From positions 1,612,001 to 1,676,000 of the forward strand of contig JADEYG010000003.1 in NCBI GenBank assembly GCA_016906335.1: 64,000 bases of DNA. The letters are read 5' to 3'. The notes under the pieces were generated by a model. The model had not been told where the DNA came from and searched no databases. It saw only the letters and a program-made list of their open reading frames with translations. The translations under genes and the position numbers were made by a program. Below, in pieces: positions 15,001 to 28,900 of this stretch (position 1 is the stretch's first letter; the number at the start of each line of letters is the position of its first letter). This DNA comes from Novakomyces olei (Eukaryota > Ascomycota > Novakomycetes > Novakomycetales > Novakomycetaceae).

Positions 15001-18000
15001 TGAATTAAACGATTTCTTAGACTGGCCGGCGAGTGATTCTGCAGAGCTTGACTTATTCAATTCAGATTGCAGCGGACTCAAACCTGTCTGTGAAGAATTA
15101 AAGGACTCGCGTGATTTATTCAATGCAGAATCCAGCGGACTCAATCCTGTCTGTGAAGAATTAAACGACTCGGTTGACTTATTCAATGCAGAATGCAGCG
15201 GCCTCAATCCTGTCTGTGAAGAATTAAACGACTCGGTTGACTTATTCAATGCAGATTGCAGCGGGCTCAACGCACTCGTAGATGAATTAAATGACTTCTT
15301 AGTCTGGTCGGCGAGTGTTGTAGCACGGCTTGACTTATTCAATGCAGAATGCAGCGGACTCAACGCACTCGTAGATGAATTAAACGACTTCTTAGTCTGG
15401 TCGGCGAGTGTTGTAGCACGGCTTGACTTATTCAATGCAGAATGCAGCGGACTCAATCCTGTCTGTGAAGAAATAAACGACTCGGTTGACCTATTCAATG
15501 CAGATTTCAGCGGACTCAATCCTGTCTGTGAAGAATTAGACGACTCGGTTGACCTATTCAATGCAGAATGCAGCGGACTCAACGCACTCGTAGATGAATT
15601 AAACGACTTCTTAGTCTGGTCGGCGAGTGTTGTAGCACGGCTTGACTTATTCAATGCAGAATGCAGCGGACTCAATCCTGTCTGTGAAGAACTAAACGAC
15701 TCGGTTGACCTATTCAATGCAGAATGCAAAGGACTCAAAGCGCTCTGTGAAGAATTAAACGAATCGGTTGACCTATTCAATGCAGAATGCAAAGGACTCA
15801 AAGCGCTCTGTGAAGAATTAAACGACTCGGTTGACCTATTCAATGCAGAATGCAGCGGACTCGATGCGCTCGTCGATGAATTAAACGACTTCTTAGACTG
15901 GTCGGCGAGTGTTGTAGCACGGCTTGACTTATTCAATGCAGATTGCAAAGGACTCAAAGCGCTCTGTGAAGAATTAAACGACTCGGTTGACCTATTCAAT
16001 GCAGAATGCAAAGGACTCAAAGCGCTCTGTGAAGAATTAAACGACTCGGTTGACCTATTCAATGCAGAATGCAAAGTACTCAATCCTGTCTGTGAAGAAT
16101 TAAACGACTCGGTTGACTTATTCAATGCAGAATGCAGCGGCCTCAATCCCCTCTGTAAAGAATTAAACGACTCAGTTGACCTATTCAATGCAGAATGCAA
16201 AGGACTCAAAGCGCTCTGTGAAGAATTAAACGACTCGGTTGACCTATTCAATGCAGAATGCAAAGGACTCAAAGCGCTCTGTGAAGAATTAAACGACTCG
16301 CGTGATTTATTCAATGCAGAATGCAAAGGACTCAAACCTGTCTGTGAAGAATTAAAGGACTCGCGTGATTTATTCAATGCAGAATGCAGCGGACTCAACG
16401 CACTCGTGGATGAATTAAACGACTTCTTAGACTGGCCGGCGAGTGATTCCGCAGAGCTTGACTTATTCAATGCAGATTGCAAAGGACTCAAAGCGCTCTG
16501 TGAAGAACTAAACGACTCGGTTGACCTATTCAATGCGGATTGCAAAGGACTCAAAGCGCTCTGTGAAGAATTAAACGACTCGGTTGACCTATTCAATGCA
16601 GAATGCAAAGGACTCAAAGCGCTCTGTGAAGAATTAAACGACTCGGTTGACCTATTCAATGCAGAATGCAAAGGACTCAAACCTGTCTGTGAAGAATTAA
16701 AGGACTCGCGTGATTTATTCAATGCAGAATGCAGCGGACTCAATCCTGTCTGTGAAAAACTAAACGACTCGGTTGACCTATTCAATGCAGTATGCAGCGG
16801 ACTCAACGCACTCGTAGATGAATTAAACGACTTCTTAGACTGGTTGGCGAGTGTTGTAGCACGGCTTGACTTATTCAATGCGGAATGCAAAGAACTCAAA
16901 GCGCTCTGTAAAGAATTAAACGACTCGGTTGACTTATTCAATGCAGAATGCAGCGGACTCAAAGCGCTCTGTGAAGAATTAAACGACTCGGTTGACCTAT
17001 TCAATGCAGAATGCAGCGGCCTCAATCCCCTCTGTAAAGAATTAAACGACTCAGTTGACTTATTCAATGCAGATTGCAGCGGCCTCAATCCTGTCTGTGA
17101 AGAATTAAACGACTCGGTTGACTTATTCAATGCAGAATGCAGCGGCCTCAATCCTGTCTGTGAAGAACTAAACGACTCGGTTGACCTATTCAATGCAGTA
17201 TGCAGCGGACTCAACGCACTCGTAGATGAATTAAACGACTTCTTAGACTGGTTGGCGAGTGTTGTAGCACGGCTTGACTTATTCAATGCAGAATGCAGCG
17301 GACTCAATCCTGTCTGTGAAGAAATAAACGACTCGGTTGACCTATTCAATGCAGATTTCAGCGGACTCAAAGCGCTCTGTGAAGAATTAAACGACTCGGT
17401 TGACCTATTCAATGCAGTATGCAGCGGACTCAACGCACTCGTAGATGAATTAAACGACTTCTTAGACTGGTTGGCGAGTGTTGTAGCACGGCTTGACTTA
17501 TTCAATGCAGAATGCAGCGGACTCAATCCTGTCTGTGAAGAACTAAACGACTCGGTTGACCTATTCAATGCAGAATGCAGCGGACTCAATCCTGTCTGCG
17601 AAGAATTAAACGACTCGGTTGACCTATTCAATGCAGAATGGAGCGGACTCGATGCGCTCGACGATGAATTAAACGACTCGGTTGACCTATTCAATGCAGA
17701 TTGCAGCGGACTCAATCCTGTCTGTGAAGAATTAAACGACTCGGTTGACCTATTCAATGCAGATTTCAGCGGACTCAATCCTGTCTGTGAAGAATTAGAC
17801 GACTCGGTTGACCTATTCAATGCAGAATGCAGCGGACTCAACGCACTCGTAGATGAATTAAACGACTTCTTAGTCTGGTCGGCGAGTGTTGTAGCACGGC
17901 TTGACTTATTCAATGCAGAATGCAGCGGACTCAATCCTGTCTGTGAAGAATTAAACGACTCGGTTGACTTATTCAATGCAGAATGCAGCGGCCTCAATCC

Positions 18001-21000
18001 TGTCTGTGAAGAATTAAACGACTCGCGTGACTTATTCAATGCAGAATGCAGCGGACTCAATCCTGTCTGTGAAGAATTAAACGACTTCTTAGACTGGCCG
18101 GCGAGTGATTCCGCAGAGCTTGACTTATTCAATGCAGATTGCAAAGGACTCAAAGCGCTCTGTGAAGAACTAAACGACTCGGTTGACCTATTCAATGCGG
18201 ATTGCAAAGGACTCAAAGCGCTCTGTGAAGAATTAAACGACTCGGTTGACCTATTCAATGCAGAATGCAAAGGACTCAAAGCGCTCTGTGAAGAATTAAA
18301 CGACTCGGTTGACCTATTCAATGCAGAATGCAAAGGACTCAAACCTGTCTGTGAAGAATTAAACGACTCGGTTGACCTATTCAATGCAGAATGCAGCGGA
18401 CTCAAAGCGCTCTGTGAAGAATTAAACGACTCGGTTGACCTATTCAATGCAGTATGCAGCGGACTCAACGCACTCGTAGATGAATTAAACGACTTCTTAG
18501 TCTGGTCGGCGAGTGTTGTAGCACGGCTTGACTTATTCAATGCAGATTGCAAAGGACTCAAAGCGCTCTGTGAAGAATTAAACGACTCGGTTGACCTATT
18601 CAATGCAGAATGCAAAGGACTCAAAGCGCTCTGTGAAGAATTAAACGACTCGGTTGACCTATTCAATGCAGAATGCAAAGGACTCAAAGCGCTCTGTGAA
18701 GAATTAAACGACTCGCGTGATTTATTCAATGCAGAATGCAAAGGACTCAATCCTGTCTGTGAAGAATTAAAGGACTCGCGTGATTTATTCAATGCAGAAT
18801 GCAAAGGACTCAACGCACTCGTAGATGAATTAAATGACTTCTTAGTCTGGTCGGCGAGTGTTGTAGCACGGCTTGACTTATTCAATGCAGATTGCAGCGG
18901 GCTCAACGCACTCGTAGATGAATTAAATGACTTCTTAGTCTGGTCGGCGAGTGTTGTAGCACGGCTTGACTTATTCAATGCAGAATGCAGTGGACTCAAT
19001 CTTGTCTGTGAAGAATTAAACGATTCGCTTGACTTATTCAATGTGGATTGCAGTGGACTCAATCCTGTCTGTGAAGAATTAAGCGACTCGGTTGACTTAT
19101 TCAATGCAGAATGCAGCGAACTCAACGCACTCGTAGATGAATTAAACGACTTCTTAGACTGGTTGGCGAGTGTTGTAGCACGGCTTGACTTATTCAATGC
19201 AGATTGCAAAGGACTCAAAGCGCTCTGTGAAGAATTAAACGACTCGGTTGACTTATTCAATGTGGATTGCAGAGGGCTCAAAGCGCTCTGTGAAGAATTA
19301 AACGACTCGGTTGACTTATTCAATGCAGATTGCAGCGGGCTCAACGCATTCGTGGATGAATTAAACGATTTCTTAGACTGGCCGGCGAGTGATTCTGCAG
19401 AGCTTGACTTATTCAATTCAGATTGCAGCGGACTCAAACCTGTCTGTGAAGAATTAAAGGACTCGCGTGATTTATTCAATGCAGAATCCAGCGGACTCAA
19501 TCCTGTCTGTGAAGAATTAAACGACTCGGTTGACTTATTCAATGCAGAATGCAGCGGCCTCAATCCTGTCTGTGAAGAATTAAACGACTCGGTTGACTTA
19601 TTCAATGCAGATTGCAGCGGGCTCAACGCACTCGTAGATGAATTAAATGACTTCTTAGTCTGGTCGGCGAGTGTTGTAGCACGGCTTGACTTATTCAATG
19701 CAGAATGCAGCGGACTCAACGCACTCGTAGATGAATTAAACGACTTCTTAGTCTGGTCGGCGAGTGTTGTAGCACGGCTTGACTTATTCAATGCAGAATG
19801 CAGCGGACTCAATCCTGTCTGTGAAGAAATAAACGACTCGGTTGACCTATTCAATGCAGATTTCAGCGGACTCAATCCTGTCTGTGAAGAATTAGACGAC
19901 TCGGTTGACCTATTCAATGCAGAATGCAGCGGACTCAACGCACTCGTAGATGAATTAAACGACTTCTTAGTCTGGTCGGCGAGTGTTGTAGCACGGCTTG
20001 ACTTATTCAATGCAGAATGCAGCGGACTCAATCCTGTCTGTGAAGAACTAAACGACTCGGTTGACCTATTCAATGCAGAATGCAAAGGACTCAAAGCGCT
20101 CTGTGAAGAATTAAACGAATCGGTTGACCTATTCAATGCAGAATGCAAAGGACTCAAAGCGCTCTGTGAAGAATTAAACGACTCGGTTGACCTATTCAAT
20201 GCAGAATGCAGCGGACTCGATGCGCTCGTCGATGAATTAAACGACTTCTTAGACTGGTTGGCGAGTGTTGTAGCACGGCTTGACTTATTCAATGCAGAAT
20301 GCAGCGGACTCAATCCTGTCTGTGAAGAACTAAACGACTCGGTTGACCTATTCAATGCAGAATGCAGCGGACTCAATCCTGTCTGCGAAGAATTAAACGA
20401 CTCGGTTGACCTATTCAATGCAGAATGGAGCGGACTCGATGCGCTCGACGATGAATTAAACGACTCGGTTGACCTATTCAATGCAGATTGCAGCGGACTC
20501 AATCCTGTCTGTGAAGAATTAAACGACTCGGTTGACCTATTCAATGCAGATTTCAGCGGACTCAATCCTGTCTGTGAAGAATTAGACGACTCGGTTGACC
20601 TATTCAATGCAGAATGCAGCGGACTCAACGCACTCGTAGATGAATTAAACGACTTCTTAGTCTGGTCGGCGAGTGTTGTAGCACGGCTTGACTTATTCAA
20701 TGCAGAATGCAGCGGACTCAATCCTGTCTGTGAAGAACTAAACGACTCGGTTGACCTATTCAATGCGGATTGCAAAGGACTCAAAGCGCTCTGTGAAGAA
20801 TTAAACGACTCGGTTGACCTATTCAATGCAGAATGCAAAGGACTCAAAGCGCTCTGTGAAGAATTAAACGACTCGGTTGACCTATTCAATGCAGAATGCA
20901 AAGGACTCAAACCTGTCTGTGAAGAATTAAAGGACTCGCGTGATTTATTCAATGCAGAATGCAGCGGACTCAATCCTGTCTGTGAAAAACTAAACGACTC

Positions 21001-24000
21001 GGTTGACCTATTCAATGCGGATTGCAAAGGACTCAAAGCGCTCTGTGAAGAATTAAACGACTCGGTTGACCTATTCAATGCAGAATGCAAAGGACTCAAA
21101 GCGCTCTGTGAAGAATTAAACGACTCGGTTGACTTATTCAATGCAGAATGCAGCGGACTCAACGCACTCGTAGATGAATTAAACGACTTCTTAGTCTGGT
21201 CGGCGAGTGTTGTAGCACGGCTTGACTTATTCAATGCAGAATGCAGCGGACTCAATCCTGTCTGTGAAGAACTAAACGACTCGGTTGACCTATTCAATGC
21301 GGATTGCAAAGGACTCAAAGCGCTCTGTGAAGAATTAAACGACTCGGTTGACCTATTCAATGCAGAATGCAAAGGACTCAAAGCGCTCTGTGAAGAATTA
21401 AACGACTCGGTTGACTTATTCAATGCAGAATGCAAAGGACTCAAAGCGCTCTGTGAAGAATTAAACGACTCGGTTGACCTATTCAATGCAGAATGCAGCG
21501 GACTCGATGCGCTCGTCGATGAATTAAACGACTTCTTAGACTGGTCGGCGAGTGTTGTAGCACGGCTTGACTTATTCAATGCAGATTGCAAAGGACTCAA
21601 AGCGCTCTGTGAAGAATTAAACGACTCGGTTGACCTATTCAATGCAGAATGCAAAGGACTCAAAGCGCTCTGTGAAGAATTAAACGACTCGGTTGACCTA
21701 TTCAATGCAGAATGCAAAGGACTCAAAGCGCTCTGTGAAGAATTAAACGACTCGCGTGATTTATTCAATGCAGAATGCAAAGGACTCAAACCTGTCTGTG
21801 AAGAATTAAAGGACTCGCGTGATTTATTCAATGCAGAATGCAGCGGACTCAACGCACTCGTGGATGAATTAAACGACTTCTTAGACTGGCCGGCGAGTGA
21901 TTCCGCAGAGCTTGACTTATTCAATGCAGATTGCAAAGGACTCAAAGCGCTCTGTGAAGAACTAAACGACTCGGTTGACCTATTCAATGCGGATTGCAAA
22001 GGACTCAAAGCGCTCTGTGAAGAATTAAACGACTCGGTTGACCTATTCAATGCAGAATGCAAAGGACTCAAAGCGCTCTGTGAAGAATTAAACGACTCGG
22101 TTGACCTATTCAATGCAGAATGCAAAGGACTCAAACCTGTCTGTGAAGAATTAAAGGACTCGCGTGATTTATTCAATGCAGAATGCAGCGGACTCAATCC
22201 TGTCTGTGAAAAACTAAACGACTCGGTTGACCTATTCAATGCAGTATGCAGCGGACTCAACGCACTCGTAGATGAATTAAACGACTTCTTAGACTGGTTG
22301 GCGAGTGTTGTAGCACGGCTTGACTTATTCAATGCGGAATGCAAAGAACTCAAAGCGCTCTGTAAAGAATTAAACGACTCGGTTGACTTATTCAATGCAG
22401 AATGCAGCGGACTCAAAGCGCTCTGTGAAGAATTAAACGACTCGGTTGACTTATTCAATGCAGATTGCAGCGGGCTCAACGCACTCGTGGATGAATTAAA
22501 CGATTTCTTAGACTGGCCGGCGAGTGATTCTGCAGAGTTTGACTTATTCAATTCAGATTGCAGCGGACTCAAACCTGTCTGTGAAGAATTAAACGACTCG
22601 GTTGACTTATTCAATGCAGAATGCAGCGGCCTCAATCCTGTCTGTGAAGAATTAAACGACTCGGTTGACTTATTCAATGCAGATTGCAGCGGGCTCAATC
22701 CTGTCTGTGAAGAATTAAACGACTCGGTTGACTTATTCAATGCAGAATGCAGCGGACTCAACGCACTCGTAGATGAATTAAACGACTTCTTAGACTGGTT
22801 GGCGAGTGTTGTAGCACGGCTTGACTTATTCAATGCAGATTGCAAAGGACTCAAAGCGCTCTGTGAAGAATTAAACGACTCGGTTGACCTATTCAATGCA
22901 GAATGCAAAGGACTCAAAGCGCTCTGTGAAGAATTAAACGACTCGGTTGACCTATTCAATGCAGAATGCAAAGGACTCAAAGCGCTCTGTGAAGAATTAA
23001 ACGACTCGCGTGATTTATTCAATGCAGAATGCAAAGGACTCAAACCTGTCTGTGAAGAATTAAAGGACTCGCGTGATTTATTCAATGCAGAATGCAGCGG
23101 ACTCAACGCACTCGTGGATGAATTAAACGACTTCTTAGACTGGCCGGCGAGTGATTCCGCAGAGCTTGACTTATTCAATGCAGATTGCAAAGGACTCAAA
23201 GCGCTCTGTGAAGAACTAAACGACTCGGTTGACCTATTCAATGCGGATTGCAAAGGACTCAAAGCGCTCTGTGAAGAATTAAACGACTCGGTTGACCTAT
23301 TCAATGCAGAATGCAAAGGACTCAAAGCGCTCTGTGAAGAATTAAACGACTCGGTTGACCTATTCAATGCAGAATGCAAAGGACTCAAACCTGTCTGTGA
23401 AGAATTAAAGGACTCGCGTGATTTATTCAATGCAGAATGCAGCGGACTCAATCCTGTCTGTGAAGAATTAGACGACTCGGTTGACCTATTCAATGCAGAA
23501 TGCAGCGGACTCAACGCACTCGTAGATGAATTAAACGACTTCTTAGTCTGGTCGGCGAGTGTTGTAGCACGGCTTGACTTATTCAATGCAGAATGCAGCG
23601 GACTCAATCCTGTCTGTGAAGAACTAAACGACTCGGTTGACCTATTCAATGCAGAATGCAAAGGACTCAAAGCGCTCTGTGAAGAATTAAACGAATCGGT
23701 TGACCTATTCAATGCAGAATGCAAAGGACTCAAAGCGCTCTGTGAAGAATTAAACGACTCGGTTGACCTATTCAATGCAGAATGCAGCGGACTCGATGCG
23801 CTCGTCGATGAATTAAACGACTTCTTAGACTGGTCGGCGAGTGTTGTAGCACGGCTTGACTTATTCAATGCAGATTGCAAAGGACTCAAAGCGCTCTGTG
23901 AAGAATTAAACGACTCGGTTGACCTATTCAATGCAGAATGCAAAGGACTCAAAGCGCTCTGTGAAGAATTAAACGACTCGGTTGACCTATTCAATGCAGA

Positions 24001-25930
24001 ATGCAAAGGACTCAAAGCGCTCTGTGAAGAATTAAACGACTCGCGTGATTTATTCAATGCAGAATGCAAAGGACTCAAACCTGTCTGTGAAGAATTAAAG
24101 GACTCGCGTGATTTATTCAATGCAGAATGCAGCGGACTCAACGCACTCGTGGATGAATTAAACGACTTCTTAGACTGGCCGGCGAGTGATTCCGCAGAGC
24201 TTGACTTATTCAATGCAGATTGCAAAGGACTCAAAGCGCTCTGTGAAGAACTAAACGACTCGGTTGACCTATTCAATGCGGATTGCAAAGGACTCAAAGC
24301 GCTCTGTGAAGAATTAAACGACTCGGTTGACCTATTCAATGCAGAATGCAAAGGACTCAAAGCGCTCTGTGAAGAATTAAACGACTCGGTTGACCTATTC
24401 AATGCAGAATGCAAAGGACTCAAACCTGTCTGTGAAGAATTAAAGGACTCGCGTGATTTATTCAATGCAGAATGCAGCGGACTCAATCCTGTCTGTGAAG
24501 AACTAAACGACTCGGTTGACCTATTCAATGCAGTATGCAGCGGACTCAACGCACTCGTAGATGAATTAAACGACTTCTTAGACTGGTTGGCGAGTGTTGT
24601 AGCACGGCTTGACTTATTCAATGCGGAATGCAAAGAACTCAAAGCGCTCTGTAAAGAATTAAACGACTCGGTTGACTTATTCAATGCAGATTGCAACGGA
24701 CTCAATCCTGTCCGTGAAAAATTAAACGACTCGGTTGACTTATTCAATGCAGAATGCAGCGGACTCAATCCTGTCTGTGAAGAATTAAACGACTCGGTTG
24801 ACTTATTCAATGCAGAATGCAGCGGACTCAATCCTGTCTGTGAAGAATTAAACGACTCGGTTGACTTATTCAATGCAGAATGCAAAGGACTCAAAGCGCT
24901 CTGTGAAGAATTAAACGACTTCTTAGACTGGTTGGCGAGTGTTGTAGCACGGCTTGACTTATTCAATGCAGAATGCAGCGGCCTCAATCCCCTCTGTAAA
25001 GAATTAAACGACTCGGTTGACTTATTCAATGCAGAATGCAGCGGACTCAAAGCGCTCTGTGAAGAATTAAACGACTCGGTTGACCTATTCAATGCAGAAC
25101 GCAGCGGACTCGATGCGCTCGTCGATGAATTAAACGACTTCTTAGACTGGTTGGCGAGTGTTGTAGCACGGCTTGACTTATTCAATGCAGTTTGCAAAGG
25201 ACTCAAAGCGCTCTGTGAAGAATTAAACGACTCGGTTGACCTATTCAATGCAGAATGGAGCGGACTCAATCCTGTCTGTGATGAATTAAACGACTCGGTT
25301 GACTTATTCAATGCAGAATGCAGCGGACTCAATCCTGTCTGTGAAGAATTAAACGACTCGGTTGACTTATTCAATGCAGAATGCAAAGGACTCAAAGCGC
25401 TCTGTGAAGAATTAAACGACTCGGTTGACTTATTCAATGCAGATTGCAACGGACTCAATCCTGTCCGTGAAAAATTAAACGACTCGGTTGACTTATTCAA
25501 TGCAGAATGCAGCGGACTCAATCCTGTCTGTGAAGAATTAAACGACTCGGTTGACTTATTCAATGCAGAATGCAGCGGACTCAATCTTGTCTGTGAAGAA
25601 TTAAACGACTCGGTTGACTTATTCAATGCAGATTGCAACGGACTCAATCCTGTCCGTGAAAAATTAAACGACTCGGTTGACTTATTCAATGCAGAATGCA
25701 GCGGACTCAATCCTGTCTGTGAAGAATTAAACGACTCGGTTGACTTATTCAATGCAGAATGCAAAGGACTCAAAGCGCTCTGTGAAGAATTAAACGACTC
25801 GGTTGACTTATTCAATGCAGATTGCAACGGACTCAATCCTGTCCGTGAAAAATTAAACGACTCGGTTGGCTTATTCAATGCAGATTGCAGCGGACTCAAT
25901 CCCCTCTGTAAAGAATTAAATGACACCTTA
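1..25930. repeat. 63/93-bp coding tandem repeat array (about 26 kb)
   Basis: The array is built from two related modules, 63 bp and 93 bp, mixed in irregular order. Array length implies between about 280 (all 93 bp) and 410 (all 63 bp) units, probably near 350-390. All unit lengths are multiples of three, so frames never slip. Copies differ at a small set of sites, and large higher-order blocks recur almost unchanged (for example, markers at 8326 and 10897 are exactly 2,571 bp apart). The array runs off the left edge. Confidence 0.97.
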
Positions 25931-28900
25931 GACTGGTCGGCCAGTTTTGTTGTAGGGCACGACCTAGTTAACGTTGAATTAAACCCTTCCACGGACTGGT
26001 CGGCCAGTTCTTGGTCGGCCAGTTCTTGGTCGGCCAGTTCAGTTGTAGGGCTCGACCTATTTAATGCTGAATTAAACCCTTCCTTAGACTGGTCGGCGAG
26101 TTTTGTGGTAGGGCCCGACCGATTAAATGCAGAATTAAACCCTTCCTTAGACTGGTCGGAGAGTGTTGTAGCAGGGATTGGCTTATTCACTTCAGATTCT
26201 AGCGGACTCAATCCGCTCTGTAAAAAATTAAATGACACCTTAGACTGGTCGGTCAGTTTTGTTGTAGGGCTTGACCTATTTAAAGTTGGATTAAATCCTT
26301 CCTCAGACTGGTCGGCAAGTTTTGTTGTAGGGCTCGACCTATTTAACGCTGACTGCTGAGGACTGATTCCCGTCTTCAACATATTACTAGAGCCGTTAGT
26401 CTCATCAACGCCATGTGTTGCTAAACTGAATTCGGTCTTTGAAGAACTAAACAATTTTTGAGACTGGCCGGTTATTATTGTTGTAGGACTCATTAAGGCG
26501 GTACTGTTCTCCTTATTTCCGATTAAATGTGGAGAACTAGTTTCAAGATATTCAAGGGAAAAAGACATGCTTGCTTTGTGGGTTACTGATGGAGTAGATA
26601 TGACTGCAATGGTCATAGGTGATATGAAGGCATAGGTCATGTTGCGCATAGAAGCAATTTTTTCTGAGCCAAGTAGAGATTGAGCAGATATGGATTCTAA
26701 AGTCGACTTGGAGTTGTGTCCAAAAGAGATAGTTGTAGATACGCCAGAAAGCATATTCGAAACATTGGCATTGGGCCAATAGTTGTTTATGACACTTGTT
26801 AAGGGGGATTTTATACTTTCAGTCTTAAGATTTGCCTTTTTACCGATGAACGGAAGAGACAAAATACCAGTAGACCCGATAGAAAAGGATTCATTAAGAT
26901 TGTCGGCGTTATGTCTGATTACCGCGGATAAAGCATCAACAGAAACAGTCTTTGAAGAAGCATTCAGCATTCCTCCGAGTGACGCTTGCACTGAAAGCCC
27001 CGGTTCTATTGCAGTTGAAGAATTTCGGTGTGGCTTGGTAGGCTGATTGGCCAAACTAAGATTTTTCAAGACCGCGGCGGACACAGCTTTTGTCGGAATG
27101 AAATCGTGCACTGTAGTCTCTTGAATCGAGTTCGCTCGGCCCGTCCCATCAGGTCGCGTATTGACTTTAGATTCGGGAACCGAACCAAGTGTAGTTTCGG
27201 TACTTGAGTTAGTAGGGCCTAGAATGTGCTCCGTGAGAGGCAAATCAATAGCCAGATTGCTGATTCCTGCTTTCGCGTCCTTTTCTACTGTTATTGAACT
27301 GGCAGTAGCACTTGTCAAAGGAGTCAAAGTACTATTTCCGCCATGGCTCTTCAAAGCCTTTTCGACAGGATTGGGATCAAGTTCAACATCAACCCTTTCC
27401 TCGCTCTTATTTCCCGTCTGTTCAAAGTCTAACCAGTCGGAAGTCTCGCCCGTTGTCCAGACCGCTTGGCTCTCGGGCCCACTCGGGCGTCCAAGCCAGA
27501 GCTCATTGTTCCCATTTATACTATTTTCCCTGCTTGATCCGTGATCTGCTGCGGCCTCTGCGTCTTTCTCTGCTCCGCCATACGTTTTGGTCGTAATATT
27601 ATTTATTCTTTTTGGATTATTATATAATCCTTGATTCCCGGTATTAAGGGAAACAGCTGCGTCTGTTGCGAGCGGGTATGGCGGATTGGGAGCGTCTAAG
27701 GCGCTGCTTCTAATGTCCTCAGAACTGCCTTTACTGTCCGTGTGTAAACGGCTCCCGGACAGTTTGGTTCCGATAGCCTTAGCCGTTTTAGCAGACTCGC
27801 CACTTGTAACCACCGTCAGAGACTGCTGATCAGGATGGTTCGGGCTGCTAATTGCAGGCCCGGCCGGACTGCGGATAGCTTTTGTATAGATATCGCTGGC
27901 CATTGAGGACTGTGGGAATTGAAGACTATCGCCAACGTCCCTATTACGTGTCTCAATTTTGGTACCAAGATTGGCATTTTCTACTGATTTTTCCGTCGCT
28001 ATTGCTGTATTATCAACGGTGTTGCCGCTCTCATACCAATTATTGGCTTTTGGCTCGCTCGACGTGGTATATGACGTCGTTATGTTGGGCTTTTTAACAG
28101 TCTTTGCTGTAATTGTGCTCGTAGCTACTCTCGACAAGGGCACGGCTACTTCCTGGGTATTGTGAGCATTTTGATTGGTGGAAGGCCGGCTGCTTCCAGT
28201 ATTGAAGTTTAGTGTTTTCGGCTTTTTTAACACAACAGCGGCGGCTTCGTCTACGTTTGATACTGTTGGCAGAGTTTCTTTTTTAGCTTCATTTATTCCC
28301 GGCCGAGGAGATGAATGTAATGCCTCGGTGTGTTGATCGTCGAAGCGGTGATCAGTTTTTGGATGCCAATGTTCGTCGGACGCGTACATAGGGGGGGTGT
28401 TACCTTTATATACAAAGTGTCCAGGACTGTATGTATGTCCGGCACTTGTTGTTGTATCAAAACTCTTTAGGATTTCTGCTTTCGACGTGTCGACTTTTTT
28501 GGATTGCTCTGGCTTTTCGTTCGCTTTCGGTTCTGGCGTTTGCGAGTTTAAGCTTTGCCAATCCGCTTTTGCTTGATAGTTATATGTGTTTTTATTATCA
28601 CTTAGCTTTTCGGGGCCCTTAAAGTCGAATGCTGAATCCTGCGTCTTTGAACTTGGGTTCGAATTATTCTCAACCATGAAGTTTTGCTCACTGGCCGAAA
28701 CATTATCGTTTCCCAAAAAATGGTCGATGGCAATATCTATATTCCGATCGTTTGTCTTATCCGGAGTCTCTTTATTTTCCAAATCGTTTTCATGAATGAC
28801 ATCGATATCATTGTTGTTGTTGTTTTTATTACTGATTATGGGATCATGGTTTTTCTTTAAATCATTATCGATTTTGACACCATCCCCATTGCTATCCCGA

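Noticed and set aside
2-26359. Plus-strand 26-kb frame as the main gene of the left half
   Set aside because: No ATG in frame, no unique region, ends at the array edge; the minus frame has start, signal peptide and 1,200 unique codons. Kept only as an antisense open frame.
1-26359. CRISPR array or DNA satellite as explanation of the 63/93-bp repeats
   Set aside because: No unique spacers, direct abutting units, every unit a multiple of three and an open frame continuing into unique coding sequence: a coding minisatellite fits.
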